Notes: generated by a model from the sequence alone, not told the origin. A DNA stretch of 64,000 nucleotides from Kangiella profundi (GCF_002838765.1 NZ_CP025120.1:124001-188000), one strand, 5' to 3'. Numbered from the stretch's first letter, positions 33,154 to 42,821 are shown. Translations and numbers: made by a program.

Positions 33154-34277
33154 TGAAACTTGTATACACATTGCTATTAGCATTAGGAATACTTACGGCT
33201 TGTAATGCAGAGAATCCAAAAGAGATAGCTCATGGAAAACTTAATTATGACAATATAAGTTATCAAGAGTATGAGTATAAATTCATAAATAACTCTGAAA
33301 ACGAAAAAGTGATACAAAGAGTAAAGGATTACGTAGATTCAGATTACCCAGGGTACTGGAGTAACCTTAGTGAACAGGAAAAAGATATTTGGTTAGATTA
33401 TGCACTCTATACAGGAGCCAAATACGGCTACGGCTATGGGACAGATGTTTTAGGGTTTGTAAAGGTTGCAATGACAGCAGGCGCAGGGTTCATGGTTGAT
33501 GATGAGGCTGACTATGAGTTGCGCAAGATTATGCACAACAATAATCAAAGTGGGTTTAGAAAAATTGACCAGGCTATAGACTATTTAAATAAGAATAACG
33601 TCCCAGAACCTAAGCCCACCAAAATTGAAGTAAAAAAAGTAGTTTGGCTGAGCAAAATAGAAAACAAAAGAAAGCAAATAAAAAAGAAGCCAAGTATTAC
33701 CGTTTCATCCAACAATAGTTCAGAAGGAAGTATTGACATAGATGAAATAATATTAGATGGAAAGTTTAGAAGTGGCGCGACAGGAATTCATGAATGTGGA
33801 CGATCGGTTAATGGAGGGGGTAGAACCGCATCCTTATATTCACCACCGCCTGTTGATTCAGTATATGCCAAGTGGTACTCGTGGAATGAAAGAAAAAATA
33901 TTGAGGCAACTGTAAGGTTACCAGGAAAGGAAATCATGGAGCGCCTTTACTATTTTCCACCATGGTACGAGTCTGAATTTCATCAGAGACCGCATTCTTA
34001 CATAATAATAGATATTCGACCAAATAATAAAGTATGGGTTAAATTTGCTAGCAGCCTATACCCACAATCACAACAGGAAATAATGATAATTGGAGAGGCA
34101 CAGGGAAAGGCAACGAATGAAGTGGTAACAAAATTTCATCATTATAAAGAAGGCGAAGACTATCGACTGGACTGTTTCGAAAAAAGAAAGTCGAGAAAAG
34201 ATGAATGGGCTAAATGGGAGCCAACAGTATTATTTGATGATTGGTATCCAGGAGCACCTCAGAACAAGGAAGATTAG
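33150..34277 (+). CDS. lipoprotein next to Tle1-like effector, candidate immunity protein
   Basis: 375 aa. The N-terminus MMKLVYTLLLALGILTACNA is a lipoprotein signal with lipobox LTAC. Residues about 60-150 repeat the small domain of the preceding gene (YPGYWSNLSEQE...WLD). A basic linker follows (about 165-190). The C-terminal part (about 225-370: YAKWYSWNERKNIEATVRLPG, SYIIIDIRPNNKVWVKFAS) resembles DUF2931-type lipoproteins often found beside T6SS lipase genes; that match is from memory and moderate. Periplasmic lipoproteins are the usual immunity proteins against Tle phospholipases, so an immunity role is inferred from location and topology. Confidence 0.65.
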   Translation: MMKLVYTLLLALGILTACNAENPKEIAHGKLNYDNISYQEYEYKFINNSENEKVIQRVKDYVDSDYPGYWSNLSEQEKDIWLDYALYTGAKYGYGYGTDVLGFVKVAMTAGAGFMVDDEADYELRKIMHNNNQSGFRKIDQAIDYLNKNNVPEPKPTKIEVKKVVWLSKIENKRKQIKKKPSITVSSNNSSEGSIDIDEIILDGKFRSGATGIHECGRSVNGGGRTASLYSPPPVDSVYAKWYSWNERKNIEATVRLPGKEIMERLYYFPPWYESEFHQRPHSYIIIDIRPNNKVWVKFASSLYPQSQQEIMIIGEAQGKATNEVVTKFHHYKEGEDYRLDCFEKRKSRKDEWAKWEPTVLFDDWYPGAPQNKED

Positions 34278-34279
34278 CT

Positions 34280-35686
34280 ATGAGCAGTAGAAATAGCCCA
34301 AATGAATATCCTCAGCAGTGTCCTTGGACAATGCGAATAGGAGTGTTTTTTGATGGTACGGGAAATAATAAAGTAAATGATATACCTAGAGGGAAAGCAT
34401 CAAATATAGCAAAACTTTCAGAGAAGTATATTGATAGAAATATAGATGACAAAATGACAAGTTATGCGATGCATTACGAAAATGGAGTCGGAACCATAGA
34501 TGGAGTCGATGAAGATGACTATGAAAGTAGCGGCATGGCGCTAGGTAAAGGCGGTATAGAGCGTGTCCATAGTGCTTTAAAGGAAGTAGCAAATTTTTTC
34601 CATAAGAAACCCTGCGCAAAAGAATTTATCGTTGATGTGTTTGGCTTTAGCCGTGGTGCAGCGCAGGCTCGTCACTTTATTAATGAAATCCATGACCGTG
34701 CTGCGGGCCCAAACGTTAAAGTAGGCTTTGTAGGTTTATTTGATACTGTGGGATCTTTTGTAGATGGTTGGTTAGGTGCCGCTGGATTTAAGGAAGATAA
34801 AGCTGGTGATAATATCAATCGTGCAGAGTGGTATGTTGAGAGCGGAACACGCAAAAGAGTCGTTAATCCTTATTTGGGTATCACAGTCGAAGAACCTTAT
34901 TATAAAAAAATTATCCAGGACTTTAATTTCAATTTATCCGCTGCATCAGCTGATTATATAGAGCACTTCACTGCTAATGACGAAATCCGTGAAAACTTTC
35001 CTCTTAGTAGTGTTAAGCCTACAGGGGGAGGGTTTATTAATGAAAAGGGATTTATAGGAGTGCACTCTGATATTGGAGGTGGATATAGCAATGAAAGCGA
35101 AGACTCGGATATTAAAAATTATTTAACAAGAATCAGTAGAACACAAATGGTCAGTAGATATAGTTATCGTACAATTAAGTTAATAGAAGATGATGAGTTA
35201 GCCGTCATAAAAGAAAACTATATTAAGCAAGGTTACACCCTTTCAGAAAGAACCAAGGGCTATGATAAATGGTTGTATGGGACAAAAAAGGTTAGTAAAG
35301 AGTTGGCAAATGTATACCTACATTTAATGCATCTAAAAGCTGTTACTTGTGGAGTTCCTTTCGATAATTTGCCCGATGATGCAGAACACAAAATTCCTGA
35401 AGATCTAAGCGATTATGGCTTGGCAATATTACACAATCAGCCATTAAGTAATATCAACAAACAGCATATATATTCAAACTACGTTCATCAATCTGATATA
35501 GACCCAGAGGATCGGGTGGAAATGTACAAGTTGTTTTCATATTTTGAAGAAAAGGCTCATGCGCCAGAAGAAAGTGGCATTAGAACCGTATTCGATAACG
35601 AGCCTCATAAGGCGGTAGATCCTACAGCTAACGATAGGCAAGACGCTTACGGTGCTGAAATAAATACGGAAAATCTTTCTGTATAA
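34280..35686 (+). CDS. Tle1-like T6SS phospholipase effector (DUF2235)
   Basis: 468 aa from ATG 34280; the longer TTG frame at 34241 would run back into the lipoprotein gene. DUF2235 alpha/beta-hydrolase features: MRIGVFFDGTGNNK at the N-terminus, nucleophile Ser124 in GFSRG, candidate catalytic Asp155 in GLFDTVGSF, and candidate His262 in GVHSDIGGGY. This GFSRG-D-H arrangement matches Tle1-family phospholipase A effectors, which attack target-cell membranes. There is no signal peptide, as expected for a T6SS cargo. Shorter than many Tle1 proteins and without an obvious membrane-anchoring C-terminal domain. It follows adaptor, PAAR and candidate immunity genes. Confidence 0.85.
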   Translation: MSSRNSPNEYPQQCPWTMRIGVFFDGTGNNKVNDIPRGKASNIAKLSEKYIDRNIDDKMTSYAMHYENGVGTIDGVDEDDYESSGMALGKGGIERVHSALKEVANFFHKKPCAKEFIVDVFGFSRGAAQARHFINEIHDRAAGPNVKVGFVGLFDTVGSFVDGWLGAAGFKEDKAGDNINRAEWYVESGTRKRVVNPYLGITVEEPYYKKIIQDFNFNLSAASADYIEHFTANDEIRENFPLSSVKPTGGGFINEKGFIGVHSDIGGGYSNESEDSDIKNYLTRISRTQMVSRYSYRTIKLIEDDELAVIKENYIKQGYTLSERTKGYDKWLYGTKKVSKELANVYLHLMHLKAVTCGVPFDNLPDDAEHKIPEDLSDYGLAILHNQPLSNINKQHIYSNYVHQSDIDPEDRVEMYKLFSYFEEKAHAPEESGIRTVFDNEPHKAVDPTANDRQDAYGAEINTENLSV

Positions 35687-35697
35687 ATTAAAGTGTT

Positions 35698-35739
35698 AAA
35701 AACAGGCAAATAGATTTGGACTATTTGCCTATTATTTTA
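35698..35739. terminator. bidirectional terminator between effector gene and slipin gene
   Basis: AGGCAAATAG / CTATTTGCCT stem (35704-35713, 35721-35730) with A5 on the left and a T-rich tail on the right, so it can serve both converging transcripts. Confidence 0.8.
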
Positions 35740-35743
35740 CCAA

Positions 35744-36493
35744 TCAAGAATCTTTATTTCCCAAGAACTTCTTTAAAAGATCGATTGGTAGAGGGAAGAC
35801 GATGGTGTTGCTGTTTTCGCCTGCGATCTCAGTGAGGGTTTGAAGGTACCTAAGCTGTAGCGCTTCTTCTTTCTGTCCGAGCACCTGCGCGGCTTCAAAA
35901 AGCTTCTGCGAGGCTTCCATTTCACCTTGTGCATGAATCACCTTAGCGCGACGGCGACGTTCAGCTTCTGCCTGTTGGGCGATGGCTCGGATCATGCTTT
36001 CGTCGAGGTCGACGTGTTTAATTTCTACATTGGATACTTTAATTCCCCAGGCATCGGTCTGACTGTCGAGGATTTCTTGAATATCTTCATTGAGCTTTTC
36101 GCGTGAAGCGAGCATTTCGTCCAGCTCATGTTGACCCAGTACGGAACGAAGGGTGGTTTGAGCCAGTTGGCTGGTGGCATCAAAATAGTGCTCAACATTG
36201 ATGATGGCTTTTTGCGGATCTACCACACGGAAATAGACGACGGCATTAACTTTGACCGAGACGTTATCACGTGAAATCACATCCTGAGTAGGGACATCCA
36301 TGACGATTATACGGAGGTCAACGCGAACAATTTGTTGCACGAATGGAATCAAAATGATCAGGCCTGGGCCTTTGACTTTCCAGAAGCGTCCAAGCATAAA
36401 GATAACACCACGTTCATATTCGCGAAGAATCTTAAACATACTTGCTATTGTCAGTATGATCAGCGCCAGAATAACCGGATAAAAAATGTTCAT
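35744..36493 (-). CDS. slipin (SPFH/band 7 stomatin-like protein)
   Basis: 249 aa. One N-terminal membrane segment, then an SPFH domain ([60 protein letters not shown]) and a C-terminal helical/coiled-coil part ([25 protein letters not shown]). Slipins form membrane oligomers and are partnered with NfeD proteases; the nfeD gene lies 20 bp upstream on the same strand, the classical pairing. Proposed roles: membrane microdomain scaffold and quality control. Confidence 0.93.
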   Translation of the reverse strand: MNIFYPVILALIILTIASMFKILREYERGVIFMLGRFWKVKGPGLIILIPFVQQIVRVDLRIIVMDVPTQDVISRDNVSVKVNAVVYFRVVDPQKAIINVEHYFDATSQLAQTTLRSVLGQHELDEMLASREKLNEDIQEILDSQTDAWGIKVSNVEIKHVDLDESMIRAIAQQAEAERRRRAKVIHAQGEMEASQKLFEAAQVLGQKEEALQLRYLQTLTEIAGENSNTIVFPLPIDLLKKFLGNKDS

Positions 36494-36513
36494 AATAAAT
36501 CCTTCTATTGAGC

Positions 36514-37944
36514 TTAAAGTTTGGGTTTGGCATCCGTGATTGGGATGACGTCTAAATCTAAATCATTAACGGCAACTACCTTGACCTGTTGTCCTGCTTT
36601 TAAGGGTTGCGAGCTTCGAGCCTTCCAGATTTCTCCATGAATTTTAATCCAGCCTTTGTCTTCAAAATCGTGTTCGACCACGCCAATTTCCGACAACATT
36701 TCATCGGTACCGGTGACCACGGGTCTATTCCTGGCGCGAATGGCGAGACTGAGTACGAAACTCAGCAATATAACGCTAACGATAGTCACGAATATAAGGA
36801 TAGGCATGGCTATGGCCATACCGGTTTCTGGTTCATTAAAGAGCAGGAAGGAGCCGAGGATAAAGGCGATGATGCCGCCGACACCGAGTATGCCAAAGCT
36901 GGGCGCAAAAGCTTCAACTACTAGCAGGGCAATGCCCAAAACAAGTAGTCCGGCGGCGACATAATTGACGGGCATAATTTGTAATGCATAGAAAGCGAGC
37001 AGTAAACAGATTGCACCGATGACTCCGGGAATAAAAGTACCGGGATTATAGCCTTCGAAAATGAGACCATAGATGCCAATAATCAGCAGAATATAGGCAA
37101 TATTTGGATCGCTAATAATGCTGAGGAGCTTAGTTTTCCAGTCAATTTCTATAACCTCAATGGTCATGCCTTTGGTATCAATTTGTGCTTGTCGATTTGG
37201 TAGGCGAACAGATTTGCCGTCAATCATTGTAAGTAGCTGTTGTGGGTTTTCAGCGATGAGGTCAATCACGCCAATTTCCAATGCTTCACTTGAGGACAGA
37301 CTCTCACCTTCACGAACAGCATTTCGCACCCAGTCAATATTACGGCCATGGTAATCAGCAAGACTTCTGAGATAGGCTTCGGCATCATTAATGACCTTCT
37401 TTTCCATGGCTGATTTATTGGATGTGCTTGATGGGGTAGGTGATTTTTTCGCCTGATCTTTTGATGTATCTGATCCTTCTTGGTTGTTATCAGACGGCTT
37501 AGATTGTTCTGGCTGTTGAGACTCGTCCGGTAAGGGCATACCGCCGATTGATACAGGCGTTGCTGCCCCAAGATTGGTTGCTGGCGCCATTGCCGAAACA
37601 TGGCTGGCATACAGAATATAGGTTCCTGCACTGGCAGCACGCGAACCAGGAGGGTAAACATAAGTAGCAACAGGAATAGGTGAGGACAATATGACGCGGA
37701 TGATGTCACGCATGGCCAGATCGAGTCCGCCAGGCGTATTCATTTTGATGATAATGAGCTGATAATCCTGCTCAGCGGCTTCTTCAATATTCTGTACCAG
37801 GAAATGGGCAATGGCAGGATTGACTGAACCATCAAGCGTCAACTGCATGGCGCGCTTGGATGAGTTTGTTTCGGCAGAATGAACCTGCTGCGCAGAAAAG
37901 CACAGGAGAAGAAAATACAGAGCAATGTATATAGCCTGTTTCAT
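36514..37944 (-). CDS. nfeD: NfeD-family membrane serine protease (ClpP-class)
   Basis: 476 aa. Signal/membrane segment at the N-terminus, then a ClpP-like domain with [17 protein letters not shown] and the nucleophile-bearing [18 protein letters not shown]. The Lys of [15 protein letters not shown] is the partner in the Ser-Lys dyad. A low-complexity Gln/Ser/Asp/Lys-rich insert (about 145-180) sits inside the protease domain. About four membrane helices and a C-terminal OB-fold NfeD domain ([23 protein letters not shown]) follow. Relatives cleave hydrophobic stretches of stomatin, its operon partner here. The leader DNA upstream has a CTTCCT/AGGAAG hairpin (37967-37983). Confidence 0.93.
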   Translation of the reverse strand: MKQAIYIALYFLLLCFSAQQVHSAETNSSKRAMQLTLDGSVNPAIAHFLVQNIEEAAEQDYQLIIIKMNTPGGLDLAMRDIIRVILSSPIPVATYVYPPGSRAASAGTYILYASHVSAMAPATNLGAATPVSIGGMPLPDESQQPEQSKPSDNNQEGSDTSKDQAKKSPTPSSTSNKSAMEKKVINDAEAYLRSLADYHGRNIDWVRNAVREGESLSSSEALEIGVIDLIAENPQQLLTMIDGKSVRLPNRQAQIDTKGMTIEVIEIDWKTKLLSIISDPNIAYILLIIGIYGLIFEGYNPGTFIPGVIGAICLLLAFYALQIMPVNYVAAGLLVLGIALLVVEAFAPSFGILGVGGIIAFILGSFLLFNEPETGMAIAMPILIFVTIVSVILLSFVLSLAIRARNRPVVTGTDEMLSEIGVVEHDFEDKGWIKIHGEIWKARSSQPLKAGQQVKVVAVNDLDLDVIPITDAKPKL

Positions 37945-38123
37945 ACCAAATCCTTCTAGCTTGAGCTTCCTTGATCAGGAAGCAGGATTCATGGCTTCAT
38001 GCCATAGTGAATAATGTAGCGCGAATAGCACTTGAATACAAAAATAGTATAAGAAATGTACAGCAAGAAAGCGTGAAGGTGTAATTCAAAAGAGACTATT
38101 AATTATTAAAATATTGTAGGCAC

Positions 38124-38153
38124 AAAAAAGCCCGACTATTTCTAGTCAGGCTT
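38124..38153 (-). terminator. intrinsic terminator of tRNA-Phe
   Basis: Minus-strand hairpin AAGCCTGACTA / TAGTCGGGCTT followed by a T-run, immediately downstream of the tRNA. Confidence 0.9.
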
Positions 38154-38162
38154 TCTGAATAA

Positions 38163-38238
38163 TGGTGGCCCGGGGCAGAATTGAACTGCCGACACAAGGA
38201 TTTTCAATCCTCCGCTCTACCAACTGAGCTACCAGGCC
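38163..38238 (-). tRNA. tRNA-Phe (GAA)
   Basis: 76 nt on the minus strand. GGCCTGG pairs with CCGGGCC (one U-G), the discriminator is A and CCA is encoded. The D-arm contains AGCTCAGTTGGTAGAGC. The anticodon loop TTGAAAA gives anticodon GAA, and the T-arm has GTTCAATTC. Monocistronic, followed by its own terminator. Confidence 0.98.
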
Positions 38239-38329
38239 GCAGGACGCGTATTAAACCGATTGAGAGGCTTTAAGTCAAGCCCCTTTCTTAAAATTATTGG
38301 CAATTTTATGGGCTTAGCTTTACGGGCCT

Positions 38330-38605
38330 TTATTTGTCTTCTTCTGGGACGTAGCCTTCGGGCTTTTCGTAGTCGCCACCAAACAGATACATTTCCATTT
38401 GTTCGGCCAAATAGGACTGCGCTTGAGGGTCCATCAAGCTGAGTCTTTTTTCATTAATCAGCATGGTTTGATGGTTTAACCATTGGGTCCATGCTTCTTG
38501 CGAAATTTCGTTGTATATTTTTTCGCCAAGTTCACCCGGGTAAGGTTTGAAGGACAGGCCTTCGGCTTCTTTTTGCAGTTTTTTGCAGAATACGGTGCGT
38601 GACAT
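38330..38605 (-). CDS. yggX: probable Fe(2+)-trafficking protein YggX
   Basis: 91 aa from ATG 38605, which gives the family N-terminus [17 protein letters not shown] behind a GGAG site; the frame extends 4 codons further. Conserved Cys7, then [35 protein letters not shown] and a C-terminal [15 protein letters not shown]. It protects iron-sulfur clusters from oxidation and is usually encoded behind mutY, as here (50-bp gap), where MutY itself carries a 4Fe-4S cluster. Confidence 0.96.
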   Translation of the reverse strand: MSRTVFCKKLQKEAEGLSFKPYPGELGEKIYNEISQEAWTQWLNHQTMLINEKRLSLMDPQAQSYLAEQMEMYLFGGDYEKPEGYVPEEDK

Positions 38606-38655
38606 TTCTATCTCCACTTGTCATCGGTTGAGTGGTTTGCCTTTGGTATCGAAAC

Positions 38656-39711
38656 TCAGGAGTGCTCAAGGAGTTTCATTAAAAGTTTGCTGACCGGAGT
38701 GGGCAAGCCAATCTCGCTCAGCTGGTTTAGGCTAAACCAGTCTGCTTGTGCGGGCTCCATGATACTCGTATGGGAATTTTTTTCCACTAATGCTTTATCG
38801 GCTTTTGAAGTGACTAAAAGAGGCTGAACCTGCAAATCGTAATGGCTGAATTTATGAACAAAAGGCTCAAGGGTTTGTAAATCGCCGCTGGTAGTTTCAC
38901 TCTGCACCACTTCCGGTAGAGTCCAGAGCCCGCCCCAGATGCCACTGGGTGGTCTTTTATGTAGCAGGACTTTATCTTGATGAATACTAATAAGCCAATA
39001 CACTGACTTGCTGGGGCGAGCCTTCTTTGGCTTCTTACCGGGATACTGCTCAATGCTGTCGTTGCTATAGGCAAGGCAGTGTTTGGAAAGCGGGCAGATA
39101 GTGCAGTCTGGTTTAGTGCGAGTGCAAACAACCGCTCCGAGATCCATCATGGCCTGGTTGTAGGCAGCAGTTTCCTGTTGTGGCGTGTTTGCTTCGGCTC
39201 TTTTCCACAATGCTTTTAATACCTTGCCGTTGCCTGGCCAGCCTTCAATGGCATAGCAGCGGGCCAGCACGCGTTTAACGTTGCCATCAAGAATGGCGGT
39301 GGGCAGTCCGAAAGCAAAAGAGGCGATTGCTCCTGCTGTCGAGCGGCCAATGCCCGGCAGGGTTTCGATAGTCTCAGGGTCTTGCGGAAAGACTCCGGAA
39401 TATTCAGACTCTACGATTTGGGCGGCTTTGTGCAGATTACGCGCGCGGCTGTAATAGCCCAGCCCACTCCAGTGTTGCATCACCTGATCATCCGTAGCTT
39501 GCGCAAGATCTGTTACCGTTGGGAAGCTTTGAATGAAACGCTCAAAATAGGGAATGACGGTTGTGACCTGGGTTTGCTGGAGCATGATTTCCGACAACCA
39601 GATCTTGTAGGGATCTTTCGTGTTTTGCCAGGGCAGGTGCTTGCGGCCATGAGCATGGTAGTACTCTATGACCTTTGCAGCAAAGTCTGTGGGTGACCAG
39701 GGTTTTGTCAT
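38656..39711 (-). CDS. mutY: A/G-specific adenine glycosylase MutY
   Basis: 351 aa from ATG 39711 (E. coli 350); the frame opens earlier at 39768 but that would overlap the upstream transporter gene. It removes adenine mispaired with 8-oxoguanine. Visible: RKHLPWQ, EIMLQQTQV, the helix-hairpin-helix LPGIGRSTAGAIASFAFG, catalytic Asp in ILDGNVKRVL, the 4Fe-4S loop C-x6-C-x2-C-x5-C (CTRTKPDCTICPLSKHC) and a C-terminal NUDIX-like 8-oxoG recognition domain (KVLLHKRPPSGIWGGLW). It starts 11 nt after the transporter stop. No strong SD is seen. Confidence 0.96.
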   Translation of the reverse strand: MTKPWSPTDFAAKVIEYYHAHGRKHLPWQNTKDPYKIWLSEIMLQQTQVTTVIPYFERFIQSFPTVTDLAQATDDQVMQHWSGLGYYSRARNLHKAAQIVESEYSGVFPQDPETIETLPGIGRSTAGAIASFAFGLPTAILDGNVKRVLARCYAIEGWPGNGKVLKALWKRAEANTPQQETAAYNQAMMDLGAVVCTRTKPDCTICPLSKHCLAYSNDSIEQYPGKKPKKARPSKSVYWLISIHQDKVLLHKRPPSGIWGGLWTLPEVVQSETTSGDLQTLEPFVHKFSHYDLQVQPLLVTSKADKALVEKNSHTSIMEPAQADWFSLNQLSEIGLPTPVSKLLMKLLEHS

Positions 39712-39722
39712 GTGAATAGTCG

Positions 39723-41552
39723 TTAGAACTGATAAAGGATCGGCAGCACGAAGGAAAGGGTTATCCACATAAGGATAACTAGCGGTACACCGACCTTGAT
39801 GAAATCTGAAAACTTGTAACCGCCAGCACTCATTACCAGCAGGTTGGTTTTGTAGGCCATTGGCGTAGCGAAGCTCATGTTGGCACCGAACAGAACCGCG
39901 ATAACAAATGGCTCTGCTGGCAGGTTCAGCTGATTCGCGATGCTGACCGCAATGGGCGTACCGATAACTGCGGCGGCGTTGTTGGAGACCACATTGGTGA
40001 GAAGGGCAAGTAACAGCATCAATCCACTGAGCAAAACTGCCGGTGGTGCGCCATAGAGTGACGCTACGAATGCCTGGGCCAGATATTCAGCGGCACCTGT
40101 TTCAATCATGGCTATACCAAGGGCCAAACTTGAAGCGACGATTAGAATGACCTGCGCACTGAGGGCATGCATGGCTTCACGCCAGGTCATGCAATGAACA
40201 AGGATCATCAACATGGCACCGCCAAGTGCACTGATGGCAATCGGTAAAGCGCCAACAGCAGCCAATAATACAACCAGGCCCATGATGAAAAGCGCTCTTG
40301 GAGCTCTATGAGATTTCGGTAGATCGGTGGTGGCGTCAAGGATCAAGATCTCGCCACTTTTCTTGAACTCGGCAATATCCTTCTGACCACCTTGCACCAA
40401 CAGCACATCGCCGACGTGTAAGGTAACGGTACCCAATCCTTTGTTGTGCATGTCCACAACACTGTCGCCACGGTGCAGTGCAATTGCGACCAGGCCATAC
40501 TGATCAATAAACTCCACATCCTTGAGAGTGCGCCCTGCCAGAGGAGAGCCGGGAGTGACAACAATTTCAGAAAGTTGCTGGTTTTCGGCGGTTAAGGGGT
40601 GGTCTTCACTGATCTGCTTACCGCGGCGATACAGTTTGGCCCCTAGAACTTGTTCATATTCTTTAAGGTGTTCCGGAGTGTCGATAACGCGTAGACGGTC
40701 GCCAGCCTTAACTTTAGCATCGGGCATAGGAACGATAGAAATTTCATCGCCCCGCTGAATGCGAACTACCTTCATCTGACCATCGGTTTTATTAATCACT
40801 TCAGAGAGAGTTTTACCATCCGCAAAAGAATTTTTTTCGATATGAAGTTGCGCGGTAAATACGCGAGGTGAGGTGTTCTTCATGACCGCTTGGCGTTCGG
40901 GCAGAATGCGTGGAGCAATCAGCCACAGGTAGATGATGGCGACGATTGCCGCAATACTGGCGGGCACCAGAAAGTCGAACATACCAAAGTCAGGAAGGCC
41001 TAAATCGGAAGCAACAGAAACAACCAGCAGGTTGGTTGAAGTACCAATGGTGGTTGCCATACCGCCAATGATGGTGGCAAAGCCCATCGGCATCAACAGT
41101 GCTGAGGGACTGGTTTTGGTTCGAATGGCAACACTCACCAAGATTGGCAATAGCAACACTACGATCGGTGTGTTGTTGACGAAGGCACTAAGTGCGCCAG
41201 CTATCAGTAATGTCAGTAATAAGGAGAATAGCGGGGCGGATTTCCATATTGAGCCCAGAAATCGTCCAATCGGCTCCAAGGCGCCCGTCCGAACCAGACC
41301 CTGGCCACAAATCATCAGGGCACAGACCGCAACCAGAGCTTCGTGACCGAAGCCACTGAAGAACTGCATTGGCTCAAGGCGGCCATTGAAGTTATGAAAC
41401 GGAGCGAAGCTAAAGCCAATGGTCAGGGCTAGCAATACGATTACGCAGGAAGTTTCGAGCGGAATATCATCACGACGAAACAGGTACAACGCAAAAGCCG
41501 TCAGTAACAGCACAAAAAGAGCGTGATTGTTGGGCAAATCAGGAAACGGCAT
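39723..41552 (-). CDS. SLC13/DASS-family transporter with two TrkA-C (RCK_C) domains
   Basis: 609 aa. Two sets of membrane helices flank a cytoplasmic part (about 210-400) made of two TrkA-C-type domains (TLSEVINKTDGQMKVVRIQRG; TLKDVEFIDQYGLVAIALHRGDSV). Substrate-site signatures occur once in each half: FVNNTPIVVLLLPI with IGTSTNLLV, and NVVSNNAAAVIGTPIA with MSFATPMAYKTN. Members carry sulfate or di/tricarboxylates, coupled to sodium; the ligand cannot be chosen here. It lies directly upstream of mutY. Confidence 0.9.
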   Translation of the reverse strand: MPFPDLPNNHALFVLLLTAFALYLFRRDDIPLETSCVIVLLALTIGFSFAPFHNFNGRLEPMQFFSGFGHEALVAVCALMICGQGLVRTGALEPIGRFLGSIWKSAPLFSLLLTLLIAGALSAFVNNTPIVVLLLPILVSVAIRTKTSPSALLMPMGFATIIGGMATTIGTSTNLLVVSVASDLGLPDFGMFDFLVPASIAAIVAIIYLWLIAPRILPERQAVMKNTSPRVFTAQLHIEKNSFADGKTLSEVINKTDGQMKVVRIQRGDEISIVPMPDAKVKAGDRLRVIDTPEHLKEYEQVLGAKLYRRGKQISEDHPLTAENQQLSEIVVTPGSPLAGRTLKDVEFIDQYGLVAIALHRGDSVVDMHNKGLGTVTLHVGDVLLVQGGQKDIAEFKKSGEILILDATTDLPKSHRAPRALFIMGLVVLLAAVGALPIAISALGGAMLMILVHCMTWREAMHALSAQVILIVASSLALGIAMIETGAAEYLAQAFVASLYGAPPAVLLSGLMLLLALLTNVVSNNAAAVIGTPIAVSIANQLNLPAEPFVIAVLFGANMSFATPMAYKTNLLVMSAGGYKFSDFIKVGVPLVILMWITLSFVLPILYQF

Positions 41553-41724
41553 TCCTTAGTTCCACTCCTACTCTATGTCATTGTTTTTATGCCGGGTCGA
41601 ACTGCTCACCTTACTGATTTAGGGGTATTTTCGCAATCCTTTTTGTCAGGCCAAAGCTAATGATGCAAAACTGAACAAAGAGTGTGCTAAAATCGCGCCA
41701 ATTACGGCAAGTCGAGATAAATCA

Positions 41725-42426
41725 GTGAGTTCCGAAGAGACTAAAGGCGAAAAAAGAATCCGCAAAATCCGCAGCTATGTGTTGCGCGAAGGCCGCTTAA
41801 CCAAAGGTCAACAGCGTGCATTGGAAGAACATTTTCCAAACATGGGGCTTGAGTATCAGGAGCAGCCTTATGACTTTGAAGCTATTTTTGGCCGCAAGGC
41901 GCCGGTGGTTCTGGAGATTGGTTTCGGCATGGGTAAGTCACTTGCCGAGCAGGCCTCAATCGAACGTGATAAAGATTTTATCGGAATCGAAGTACACAAA
42001 CCTGGTGTCGGCGCCTGCCTGGTGCTAGCTGAAGAATATGATTTAACCAATCTGCGTGTCATCAACCATGATGCAGTGGAAATCATCGATAAATGTATTC
42101 CAGATAACAGCCTTGACCGCATTCAGATCTTCTTTCCCGACCCCTGGCATAAAAAGAAACATCACAAACGTCGAATCGTGCAAACCGAGTTTTGCCAAAA
42201 ATTGCATAAGAAACTGGTTAAAGGTGGCATCCTGCACCTAGCGACTGATTGGGAAAATTACGCCGAGTACATGCTCGAAGTATTAAACCCGATGGAAGAA
42301 TTTAAAAATCTGTCAGAGACGGGTGATTATGTGCCAAAGCCTGATTCGCGTCCGTTGACTAAGTTTGAAGCGCGGGGGCAGAGGTTAGGGCATGGGGTTT
42401 GGGATCTAATGTTTTCAGCCAAATAA
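41725..42426 (+). CDS. trmB: tRNA (guanine-N7)-methyltransferase TrmB
   Basis: 233 aa from a GTG start at 41725. It methylates G46 of the tRNA variable loop using SAM. Family features: [34 protein letters not shown] (SAM loop), [37 protein letters not shown] (catalytic/tRNA-binding region) and [23 protein letters not shown] at the C-terminus. The first in-frame ATG is too far inside, supporting GTG. It is divergent from the SLC13 gene. Confidence 0.96.
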   Translation: MSSEETKGEKRIRKIRSYVLREGRLTKGQQRALEEHFPNMGLEYQEQPYDFEAIFGRKAPVVLEIGFGMGKSLAEQASIERDKDFIGIEVHKPGVGACLVLAEEYDLTNLRVINHDAVEIIDKCIPDNSLDRIQIFFPDPWHKKKHHKRRIVQTEFCQKLHKKLVKGGILHLATDWENYAEYMLEVLNPMEEFKNLSETGDYVPKPDSRPLTKFEARGQRLGHGVWDLMFSAK

Positions 42427-42444
42427 TTGTCCATTTTGCCGATA

Positions 42445-42618
42445 ACTTTGTTATTTCATGAGTTCAAAATCGTCATTACCCAGTGTGGTAACTCCTCCTT
42501 TCACTCATGAAATGCCGCGTTCTCGGCAAAATATCCAAATTATTTGAATGGGTTTGCGATTGGGCGACTCGAAGCTTGCAAGCCTTGAACTTCTAGCGAA
42601 TCTCTCGGCTGAAAATAG
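42445..42618. repeat. tandem repeat copy 1 (174 bp, 180-bp period)
   Basis: Matches 42625-42798 base for base at an offset of 180 with seven substitutions and no gaps. It contains the inverted repeat ATTTCATGAG / CTCATGAAAT and an inner TTACC/GGTAA hairpin. The outer arm TCGGCAAAAT pairs with ATTTTGCCGA just left of this copy. Confidence 0.9.
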
Positions 42619-42624
42619 AGCAAC

Positions 42625-42798
42625 ACTTTGTTATTTCATGAGTTCAAAATCGTCATTACCCAGTGTGGTAACTCCTCTTTTCACTCATGAAATGCCGCGT
42701 TCTCGGCAAAATATCCAGATTATTTGAATAGGTTTGCGACTTGGCGACTCGAAGCTTGCAAGCCTTGAACTTCTCGCGAATCTCTTGGCTGAAAATAG
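42625..42798. repeat. tandem repeat copy 2 (174 bp, 180-bp period)
   Basis: Second copy of 42445-42618. It keeps the inner palindrome; the outer left arm is not duplicated. Confidence 0.9.
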
Positions 42799-42821
42799 GC
42801 CGAACCGATATTCATTCTTTC

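Larger units (their letters stand above)
42427..42821. other. 395-bp non-coding region filled by a tandem repeat
   Basis: Almost the whole gap between trmB and the META lipoprotein is the two-copy repeat described next. The trmB terminator must lie in it; the ATTTTGCCGA/TCGGCAAAAT inverted repeat (42433-42442, 42522-42531) is a candidate. No credible gene. Confidence 0.6.

Noticed and set aside
34241..34279. TTG-initiated longer form of the Tle1-like effector
   Set aside because: Would lie inside the lipoprotein coding region with no SD; ATG 34280 has a GGA-containing site and follows the upstream stop codon.
38163..38238. tRNA-Phe as an attachment site for a T6SS-bearing island
   Set aside because: No integrase, no direct repeat of the tRNA 3' end seen elsewhere in the window, and the slipin/nfeD genes intervene.
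42458..42727. Repeated 29-codon ORFs (MSSKSSLPSVV...) in each 174-bp repeat unit
   Set aside because: No Shine-Dalgarno site, the frame lies across the palindrome arms, and identity is explained by the DNA repeat itself; not listed as genes.
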